Positions 1 to 4,777 of a stretch of 6,754 bases of DNA are shown here, piece after piece (the first letter of the stretch is position 1; every line of letters begins with the position of its first letter). A program made the position numbers and the translations under genes. The notes under the pieces were generated by a model. The model ran no database searches. It worked only from the letters and a program-made list of their open reading frames with translations, and was not told the origin of the DNA. The stretch is from positions 1-6,754 of the forward strand of contig DSBB01000257.1 in the NCBI GenBank assembly GCA_011046175.1, written 5' to 3'. The stretch is from Candidatus Hydrogenedentota bacterium (GTDB lineage Bacteria; Hydrogenedentota; Hydrogenedentia; Hydrogenedentales; CAITNO01).

Positions 1-900
1 CTTCTCGTCCTGATGGGTCAATGGCACGCACATGGCCGAGGTGATGTTTCCGCTGATGATGCTCATGCCGCCGCCAAAGCGCTCATCATTCGCCGCGTTG
101 CTGGTTGCCACCGCTTCTCCCTGGTCGTAAACACGCTTGATAATGGTGGAACTCACATTAATCTGAGCGCCCGGATCAGCGCTGCGGACATATTCAACGT
201 TTAGTTCGGAGGACCCCTCCTGCTTGAGCATAATCAGACCGTTATGCGCTTTAATCAACGAAAAAATTTGGCCCATAACGGCGTCAAAGACCTTGCCCAA
301 CGTTCTCTCGCTCGCAATGGCCTGATTGGCCGCGTACACGGCGCGCAACCTTTTCTGAATAGCCACCAGCTCGGCGCCTGTAGCGGAAGCGCCGGGCATG
401 GCAAAAAAGGTTTGATACAGATTCTCCGCCGATTGCCCTTCAATATGTTCGCTCCAATCTTCTGAACCGGCAGGACGCTGCACGTCAAGCCCGGGCGCAG
501 ATTCAGCATCGCTGGCTGTCTCCTTTTCAGGCGCTTTCGGTTTTTCTTTTTCTTCGGGAATTTCCATAGCGCCCCTTGAAACGGCATCCATACCCGCGCC
601 CGCGCCCGCGCCCGCGCGGAACTGAATCTGCTGTCGCCCCATGCGAAAGATGTCGCCGTCTTCAAGGCGATGTTCAACGATCCGTTCCGGACCGATGTAG
701 GTGCCGTTGCCGCTGCCCAAATCCACCAAAAAAACGCCGTCGTCCTTTTGTATAACCTGCGCGTGCTTGCGTGAGACCTGCAAATCGTCCAGTTGAATCA
801 TGTTCTCAGGGTTGCGACCAATGGAGACGACCCCTTCCACGGGAACCTCGCGGCCCTTCAACGAGCCCGTAAGTATTATGAGTCTGTTTAGCGTAGCCAT
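1..900 (-). CDS. FHA-GAF signalling protein (N-terminal 300 residues, C-terminus beyond the left edge)
   Basis: The frame is open from ATG at 900 to base 1, giving 300 residues with no stop, so the protein is cut by the window edge. Residues about 1-95 form an FHA domain, a phosphothreonine-peptide binding fold: SIGRNPENMI (26-35), SRKHA (43-47), and DLGSGNGTYIG (60-70) are its hallmark loops. Residues 96-103 are an Ala-Gly repeat, and 104-175 are a charged, probably disordered linker. From about 177 a helix leads into a GAF domain, a small-molecule or signal sensor (FDAVMGQIF 205-213, DERFGGG 272-278, SAMCVPL 288-294). Proteins of this layout usually end in an adenylate/guanylate cyclase, SpoIIE-type phosphatase, GGDEF or sigma-54 activator domain. 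Which one applies here cannot be seen. No signal peptide or membrane segment is visible, so it is probably cytoplasmic. An AGGA lies about 11 bases before the ATG. It sits 156 bases downstream of gpsA and probably has its own promoter. Confidence 0.88.
   Translation of the reverse strand, partial: MATLNRLIILTGSLKGREVPVEGVVSIGRNPENMIQLDDLQVSRKHAQVIQKDDGVFLVDLGSGNGTYIGPERIVEHRLEDGDIFRMGRQQIQFRAGAGAGAGMDAVSRGAMEIPEEKEKPKAPEKETASDAESAPGLDVQRPAGSEDWSEHIEGQSAENLYQTFFAMPGASATGAELVAIQKRLRAVYAANQAIASERTLGKVFDAVMGQIFSLIKAHNGLIMLKQEGSSELNVEYVRSADPGAQINVSSTIIKRVYDQGEAVATSNAANDERFGGGMSIISGNITSAMCVPLTHQDEK
593..616 (-). repeat. Four tandem copies of a 6-bp unit (CCCGCG on the + strand) inside the FHA-GAF gene
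   Basis: Four perfect head-to-tail copies of CCCGCG on the + strand (CGCGGG on the coding strand) encode the Ala-Gly run at residues 96-103. This run lies exactly between the FHA domain and the charged linker. Because the unit is six bases, gain or loss of copies would change linker length by two residues without shifting the frame. Confidence 0.85.
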
Positions 901-1017
901 CTCTTCTGTTCCTGCTGGTTATTGAATCATTCACCAAAACCGCCGGCTTTCGTATCCTTGTCACGAAACGGCACAGATTTGCGCCATATACTTAAAATTC
1001 CGTCTGTCTGTTGATAA

Positions 1018-1047
1018 TTTATACCACGAATGACAGGTGAAACCCAA
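1018..1047 (-). promoter_or_regulatory. Candidate promoter for the FHA-GAF gene (extended -10)
   Basis: On the minus strand TGG-TATAAA (1026-1018) is an extended -10 element (TGn plus TATAAA). A weak -35, TTGGGT (1047-1042), lies 18 bases upstream. The start point would fall near 1011 and leave a leader of about 110 bases before the ATG at 900. The site lies just after the gpsA stop. The -35 matches the consensus at only three of six positions, so the call rests mainly on the -10. Confidence 0.35.
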
Positions 1048-1056
1048 CAAAATATT

Positions 1057-2034
1057 TTACTCCCATTCCGCCCGCATCAATCTGTTCATCAACGCGGTAA
1101 TACAATGGCGCGCATCCATCCCGTCATAGAGTACCTTATAAACGGCGGCGGTTATGGGCATTTCAACGTTATGCTTGCGCGCCAGCAACATCGCGCTTTT
1201 TGTGGTTCGTATCCCTTCGGCCACCTTCGGAGTGCTTGCGAGGATGTCGTGCAAAGTCATGCCCCGCGCTACGCACCGGCCAACCTGATAATTGCGTGAA
1301 TGTCGGCTGGAACAGGTCGCCACCAAATCTCCCAATCCGCTCAACCCCGCAAATGTCGCCGCTTCTGCGCCGCAGGCGTTCCCCAGCCGAATCATCTCCG
1401 CCAACCCGCGCGTGATCAAGGCCGCCTTGGCATTGTCGCCCAAGCCGAACCCCTCGCAGGCGCCGGCGGCAATGGCGATAATATTCTTCAGGGCGCCCCC
1501 AAGCTCCACACCCATAACATCATGGCTGGTGTAAACCCTGAATGTGGAACCGCCAAAGATGTCTTGGACATGCTTGCGGACATCATCGTCCCGCCCCGCC
1601 GCCACCACACAGGCGGGCAAATCGCGGGCGACTTCTTCGGCATGGCTCGGACCAGACAGCACCGCCACTTTAGACGCGGGCGCCTCCTCGTGAAGCACCG
1701 CGCTCATGCACAACAGGGTATCGTTTTCAATGCCTTTGGTCGCGCTCACACGCAATGTTTCCGGTTCAAAACGGCACAGCCGCGCTGTTTCACGCAACGC
1801 GTGGGACGGAATCGCGTACACCGCCATGGATGGGTCTTCCGCCGGCGTCTGCGTTACCGACACGGTTTCAGGAAGTGTTATCCCCGGCAACAACGCCTCG
1901 TTGCGCCGCGTGCGCCTCAGCTGTTCCGCGTGCGTCGCGTTATGCACCCACAAATGAGTTTCATGATTGTATCCGGCCAGCAAACGCGCCAGCGCCATAC
2001 CCCATGCGCCGCCGCCCAACACCTGTATCTTCAT
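1057..2034 (-). CDS. gpsA: NAD(P)H-dependent glycerol-3-phosphate dehydrogenase
   Basis: This 325-residue cytoplasmic enzyme reduces dihydroxyacetone phosphate to sn-glycerol 3-phosphate, the backbone precursor for phospholipid synthesis. The N-terminal Rossmann fold opens with VLGGGAWGMALA (5-16), the family dinucleotide-binding loop (more commonly GAGxWGTA). Further family landmarks are SATKGIE (97-103), LSGPSHAEEVA (126-136), GALKNIIAIAAG (180-191) with catalytic Lys183, and GLSGLGDLVATC (230-241) with Asp236. CSSRHSRNYQVG (241-252) contains Arg247-Asn248, which bind the substrate phosphate. The length is typical. I place the start at ATG 2034 because the glycine loop then begins at the usual distance and AGGGAG lies 7 bases upstream. 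The in-frame ATG at 2097 would add 21 residues with no family resemblance. It follows the epimerase gene after 77 bases with no clear terminator, so the two are probably cotranscribed. The usual partner plsY is not adjacent. Confidence 0.96.
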   Translation of the reverse strand: MKIQVLGGGAWGMALARLLAGYNHETHLWVHNATHAEQLRRTRRNEALLPGITLPETVSVTQTPAEDPSMAVYAIPSHALRETARLCRFEPETLRVSATKGIENDTLLCMSAVLHEEAPASKVAVLSGPSHAEEVARDLPACVVAAGRDDDVRKHVQDIFGGSTFRVYTSHDVMGVELGGALKNIIAIAAGACEGFGLGDNAKAALITRGLAEMIRLGNACGAEAATFAGLSGLGDLVATCSSRHSRNYQVGRCVARGMTLHDILASTPKVAEGIRTTKSAMLLARKHNVEMPITAAVYKVLYDGMDARHCITALMNRLMRAEWE

Positions 2035-2041
2035 GATATCA

Positions 2042-2047
2042 CTCCCT
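2042..2047 (-). promoter_or_regulatory. Ribosome binding site that fixes the gpsA start
   Basis: AGGGAG on the minus strand stands 7 bases before the ATG at 2034. The alternative upstream in-frame ATG at 2097 lies only 14 bases after the epimerase stop codon and adds unrelated sequence, so this site supports the shorter protein. Confidence 0.7.
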
Positions 2048-2111
2048 GAAGGACGCTTATGGGGGAAATCCGTCCCATTGTTGGCGAAATACGTCAATTA
2101 ACAAAGACAAA

Positions 2112-3065
2112 TCACTCTTCGCCGCATGTTGCGGACATCTGTTGCTCACGCACAAACGCCACCGTCCGCCGCAGCCCTTCCTCCAAAGAAACCGACGGTT
2201 TCCAGCCCAACATTTTTGCGGCGCGTTCGCCCGTAATGTAAATACCCTTTACTTCACCGGGACGCAACGGCTTCAGCACAGCCTTCCCCGAGAAACCGGT
2301 TAGTTTTTTGATTATCTCATAAAGTTGTTTCACGGTTATGCCGACTCCCGAGCCCAAATTTATGGTCTCTCCGGGAGCCTTGTTCAATGCCAGCACATTC
2401 GCGTGCGCAATATCGTCCACAAATACGTAATCCCGAAAGGCATCGCCTTTGCCGTATAACACCGGCGTTTTGCCCGCAAGCATCAAACCCGCAAAGATGG
2501 AACACACCCCCGCCTCGCCATGAGCGCTCTGGCGCGGACCATAAACATTCGGATAACGCAATATGGTAAAGTTAATCTTATGAATTCGGTTGTATAAATG
2601 AATGTACTGCTCTACGCACAGTTTGCTTGTTCCATAAGGTGATTCGGGCTTGGGAACGCAGTTTTCGTCAGCGGGAAGAGAGGCGGGCGAGCCGTATATG
2701 GCGCCGCCTGTAGACGCAAAAACAAATTTCCTCACCCCGTACTTGACACTCATTTCAAGCAGATTTAAGGCGCCGCGGATGTTCACATCAGCGTCATAAA
2801 CCGGATCCTCAACGCTTTTTCGCACATCTATCTGGGCGGCGTGATGACTTATCACGTCGGGTTTATGGGCTTCAAACACCGACTCGAGTTGCGGCGACCG
2901 AACATCCATTTCATAAAAAACGGCCGCTTCATGAACATAATCACTATTGCCCGAAGACAAGTCATCCACCACAATAACGTCATGCCCCTTTTGAATAAAG
3001 GCGTCAACAACATGTGAACCAATGAAGCCGGCGCCGCCGGTCACCAAAATCGTATGTTTACTCAT
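2112..3065 (-). CDS. GalE-type NAD-dependent sugar-nucleotide epimerase (UDP-glucose 4-epimerase-like)
   Basis: A 317-residue extended short-chain dehydrogenase/reductase. The Rossmann loop TGGAGFIGSH is at 9-18, and an acidic NAD-ribose contact sits in VVDDLSSGN (32-40). The active site has Ser118-Thr119 in FASTGGAIYG (116-125) and the Tyr144-Lys148 pair in YGTSK. Substrate-loop motifs are RYPNVYGPRQ (170-179) and RDYVFVDDIA (211-220). Such enzymes interconvert UDP-hexoses (glucose/galactose or their N-acetyl forms) through a 4-keto intermediate, feeding envelope polysaccharide or glycan synthesis in the cytoplasm. The roughly 315-residue length matches the shorter bacterial/archaeal GalE branch. 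A related dehydratase or uronate epimerase cannot be excluded from motifs alone, so I give no symbol. AGGA stands 8 bases before the ATG. A promoter candidate lies at 3119-3148, and gpsA follows after 77 bases. There is no glycosyltransferase cluster around it, so it may serve general metabolism. Confidence 0.9.
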   Translation of the reverse strand: MSKHTILVTGGAGFIGSHVVDAFIQKGHDVIVVDDLSSGNSDYVHEAAVFYEMDVRSPQLESVFEAHKPDVISHHAAQIDVRKSVEDPVYDADVNIRGALNLLEMSVKYGVRKFVFASTGGAIYGSPASLPADENCVPKPESPYGTSKLCVEQYIHLYNRIHKINFTILRYPNVYGPRQSAHGEAGVCSIFAGLMLAGKTPVLYGKGDAFRDYVFVDDIAHANVLALNKAPGETINLGSGVGITVKQLYEIIKKLTGFSGKAVLKPLRPGEVKGIYITGERAAKMLGWKPSVSLEEGLRRTVAFVREQQMSATCGEE

Positions 3066-3118
3066 GAATGTTATCCTGAAGAAAAGTTTTCCTGCGATGG
3101 GAATGAACTGCAGTGATA

Positions 3119-3148
3119 AGTATAGCGCAAGCGCAACAAAGCGTACAA
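3119..3148 (-). promoter_or_regulatory. Candidate sigma-70-type promoter for the epimerase-gpsA unit
   Basis: Minus-strand TATACT (3124-3119) is a good -10. TTGTAC (3148-3143) is a partial -35 at 18 bases spacing. Transcription would start near 3112, giving a leader of about 47 bases. The spacer ends in two tandem copies of TTGCGC (3136-3125) that abut the -10. The 199-base gap upstream of the epimerase fits a new transcription unit starting here. Confidence 0.45.
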
Positions 3149-3178
3149 TCAGGATGATGCGAAAACTTCCGGTAACGT

Positions 3179-3208
3179 TTATTGCAGCGCAATAATCTTC
3201 GCAATCAT
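3179..3208 (-). other. Possible 9-residue mini-ORF upstream of the epimerase
   Basis: ATG at 3208 follows AAGGA by 6 bases and reads MIAKIIALQ before a TAA stop at 3181-3179. The binding site and spacing are good. However, the frame is very short, lies upstream of the likely epimerase promoter, and is not followed by an evident attenuator. It could be chance, a leader peptide on transcripts reading through from the HAD gene, or a remnant. The rest of the 3066-3264 gap holds only the promoter candidate and the epimerase ribosome binding site. Confidence 0.2.
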
Positions 3209-3264
3209 TTTAGTTCCTTCTACAAAACCGGGATGTTTGGATATGGTACAGGAACGGTTTAGGC

Positions 3265-3948
3265 TCATCCCTCCCGCGATTTCTTAACAGTGGGCTGATT
3301 TACAAGGCGCGCGACATGGGGCGGCGTTTCGGTGATCGCCGACACGATTGCGTCGGCGCGCAGCCACTCTTCAGGAGCGCCAAAACCGTAGTTGACCGCA
3401 ATACCGCGCCCCCCACAGGCGTGCGCCGCTTCAATGTCATCATGGCGGTCGCCGATTACGACAAACTGATGCGGAGCCAACTCACGCAGAATCAACCCGA
3501 TCATTTCCTGTTCGCCGGAATACCGCGTATCCCGCGCATAAACGCAATGAAAAAAGGGGCGGAGATTATGGGTGTTGACAACCTCGTTCACATAAGACGA
3601 CGGTCCGTTCGAGCATACCGCCAGATAATACCCTTCTTTCTTGAACAACTCCAGCGTTTCAATCACCTTTGGATACAATTTGCCTTCCGTGCCGACAAGT
3701 TTGAGTTCCAAGGCGTTTGTGGCGGCAACAATGTCCGCCGCCATTCCTGCCGGGCATTGTCGGGCAAGCCACGATTCATACGCCGCGACAGATTTCCCAA
3801 AGAAACCGGTTATTGTCTCGCGGCTGGGAACGGCCAGCCCGAAGTCGGAAAAGGTGCGTTGTACAGCGGGTACGGTAACGCAATCCGTCTGAAAAAGTGT
3901 TCCGTCAATATCAAAGATTATGAGATGTCGCGGTTCTTTCGCGCTCAA
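3265..3948 (-). CDS. HAD-superfamily hydrolase, phosphoglycolate-phosphatase-like
   Basis: A 227-residue cytoplasmic protein of the haloacid dehalogenase fold. Motif I is FDIDGTLF (12-19), with nucleophile Asp13 and acid/base Asp15. Residues about 20-95 form a helical C1 cap. Motif II is CSNGPSS (112-118), with Ser113. Motif IV is VIGDRHDDIEAA (164-175), with Asp167 and Asp170/171 for magnesium. Family members remove phosphate from small metabolites such as phosphoglycolate or nucleotides; the substrate here cannot be read from sequence. The motif III lysine, expected around residues 142-150 (RYSGEQEMI), is not obvious, so activity may be altered or Arg142 may substitute. The start is a TTG: it is the only start codon upstream of motif I, and GGGAG precedes it by 6 bases. 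The gene lies 75 bases downstream of adk, behind a strong hairpin, so cotranscription with adk is likely but may be dampened. Confidence 0.88.
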   Translation of the reverse strand: MSAKEPRHLIIFDIDGTLFQTDCVTVPAVQRTFSDFGLAVPSRETITGFFGKSVAAYESWLARQCPAGMAADIVAATNALELKLVGTEGKLYPKVIETLELFKKEGYYLAVCSNGPSSYVNEVVNTHNLRPFFHCVYARDTRYSGEQEMIGLILRELAPHQFVVIGDRHDDIEAAHACGGRGIAVNYGFGAPEEWLRADAIVSAITETPPHVARLVNQPTVKKSREG

Positions 3949-3954
3949 CCTTAA

Positions 3955-3959
3955 CTCCC
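3955..3959 (-). promoter_or_regulatory. Ribosome binding site for the TTG-initiated HAD gene
   Basis: Minus-strand GGGAG ends 6 bases before the TTG at 3948-3946. No ATG or GTG in this frame would keep the essential DxDGT motif, so this site with a TTG start is the best reading. TTG initiation generally lowers output. Confidence 0.6.
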
Positions 3960-3967
3960 GATTGCAA

Positions 3968-4011
3968 CAAGCGCCGTCCCGCGCCTGTTGGGATTGGCGG
4001 GACGGCGCTTG
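3968..4011 (-). terminator. 15-bp perfect inverted repeat between adk and the HAD gene (attenuator or processing hairpin)
   Basis: The arms 3968-3982 and 3997-4011 are exact reverse complements (15 bp, strongly GC-rich core GCGCCGTCCCGC), with a 14-base loop. The hairpin starts 12 bases after the adk stop codon and ends 8 bases before the HAD ribosome binding site. There is no poly-U tract on either side; the minus-strand bases after the stem are TTGCAATC. It is therefore not a textbook intrinsic terminator. Alternatives are a partial attenuator, an mRNA-stabilising 3' end for adk, or a copy of a dispersed palindromic repeat. Confidence 0.6.
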
Positions 4012-4023
4012 CTGAAACGCTGG

Positions 4024-4662
4024 TTATTGGGGTAATACCGCCATGATACGCCGGTAGATTTCATCCGGGCCGGCGTCATCGCCGGGCACGTTCTTAAGCA
4101 CGCCCAGTTTGTCATAGTAGGCAATGATCGGTTCCGTGGTCTCATGATAGGTTTCCAATCGCGCTTTCACTGTTTCCGGTTTGTCGTCGTCGCGTTGGAT
4201 TAGTTTATCGGCCATGTCCGGAGGCGGCGGATTGAACAGCAGGTTGAACACCGCGCCGGTCTCCGGATCGCTTCGCCGGGCGCTGAGTCTTTCGATGATG
4301 ACATCGTCAGACACGTCAATATTCACAGCCACTTCAATTTTTTCGCCGCGTTTTGCCAAAAAATCAGTCAGCATTTCCGCCTGTGGAACTGAACGGGGGA
4401 ACCCGTCCAAAATATAGCCGTTGGCACAGTCTTCCTCCTGAAGTCTTTCCGCCACAATCTCGCAGGTCAGTTCATCGGGCACCAGCGCGCCGCTGTTCAG
4501 ATAGCCCTGCACTTTTTTGCCCAAATCGGTCCCTTCACGCAGGTTCTTTCGGAAAATATCGCCGGTGGAAATATGGGGAACGCCCATTTCCTTTGCCATT
4601 TGCACGGCCTGAGTGCCTTTACCTGCGCCGGGAGCGCCCAACATCACGATTCGTAATCCCAT
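4024..4662 (-). CDS. adk: Adenylate kinase
   Basis: This 212-residue cytoplasmic enzyme catalyses ATP + AMP to 2 ADP and balances the adenylate pool. The P-loop GAPGAGKGT is at 9-17. The AMP-binding parts are STGDIFR (32-38) and LDGFPRSVPQAE (85-96). Phosphate-contacting arginines include Arg38, Arg90, Arg125 and Arg157. The LID begins at RLSARR (125-130) and runs DPETGAVF (132-139), FNPPPPDMADKLIQRDDD (143-160). It has no cysteines, so it does not bind zinc, and the loop between FNPP and RDDD is a few residues shorter than in the E. coli enzyme as I recall it. It resembles the DPxTG...RxDD LID of plant plastid-type adenylate kinases. AGGG stands 7 bases before the ATG. The gene has its own promoter candidate upstream and is followed by the hairpin and the HAD gene. 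It is not in the usual ribosomal-protein (secY-adk) context. Confidence 0.97.
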   Translation of the reverse strand: MGLRIVMLGAPGAGKGTQAVQMAKEMGVPHISTGDIFRKNLREGTDLGKKVQGYLNSGALVPDELTCEIVAERLQEEDCANGYILDGFPRSVPQAEMLTDFLAKRGEKIEVAVNIDVSDDVIIERLSARRSDPETGAVFNLLFNPPPPDMADKLIQRDDDKPETVKARLETYHETTEPIIAYYDKLGVLKNVPGDDAGPDEIYRRIMAVLPQ

Positions 4663-4735
4663 AGGTTATCCCTTTCTTTTGTTTGTTTTTCCCCAGTGGA
4701 CAGTAAGAAGTTTTATGCCGCTACGCGCAACATGC

Positions 4736-4758
4736 CTTGAAGTATACCATATTCCAAG
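4736..4758. repeat. Imperfect inverted repeat overlapping the adk -10
   Basis: Minus strand CTTGGAATAT, three bases, ATACTTCAAG: the 10-base arms match at 8 of 10 positions when folded. Centring on the -10 makes it a possible operator, but AT-rich promoter DNA often shows chance dyads. Confidence 0.3.
4741..4749 (-). promoter_or_regulatory. Candidate extended -10 promoter for adk
   Basis: Minus-strand TGG-TATACT (4749-4741) is an extended -10 element. There is no convincing -35 at 16-18 bases, which is usual for extended -10 promoters. The start would fall near 4734, about 70 bases before the ATG. The element is embedded in an imperfect dyad at 4736-4758. The 115-base gap between the ceramidase-family gene and adk contains nothing else apart from an A-rich stretch ahead of the adk ribosome binding site. 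Confidence 0.45.
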
Positions 4759-4777
4759 CGCGCAATCCTTTTTTTGG

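Noticed and set aside
255..677. Minus-strand open frame of 140 codons inside the FHA-GAF gene
   Set aside because: It is a different frame of the FHA-GAF gene, with Arg/Pro/Trp-rich low-complexity product from the GC-rich repeat. The FHA-GAF frame carries the domain motifs.
1300..2049. Plus-strand open frame of 249 codons opposite gpsA
   Set aside because: It is fully antisense to a well-supported enzyme gene, its product is Arg/Gln/His-rich without recognisable motifs, and it has no clear ribosome binding site. Codon bias of gpsA explains it.
2035..2097. Upstream ATG at 2097 adding 21 residues to GpsA
   Set aside because: The added residues have no family match, and a better ribosome binding site and the usual N-terminus fit the ATG at 2034.
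2081..2097. Short hairpin TTGGCG/CGTCAA between the epimerase and gpsA genes
   Set aside because: On the transcribed strand one pair becomes an A-C mismatch and there is no U-run, so it is unlikely to terminate or regulate.
2291..2302. Twelve-base exact match AGAAACCGGTTA shared with 3801-3812
   Set aside because: Both copies are within coding sequence and encode similar but unrelated tripeptide contexts (LTGF and ITGF). It is most likely coincidence, not a repeat element.
3225..3260. AAACCG/CGGTTT inverted repeat after the HAD stop followed by TTTTG, as a terminator
   Set aside because: The stem is only six base pairs with a 24-base loop and the U-run is very short, so it is too weak to call.
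3316..3954. Plus-strand open frame of 212 codons opposite the HAD gene
   Set aside because: It mirrors the HAD coding sequence, and the translation is basic and motif-free.
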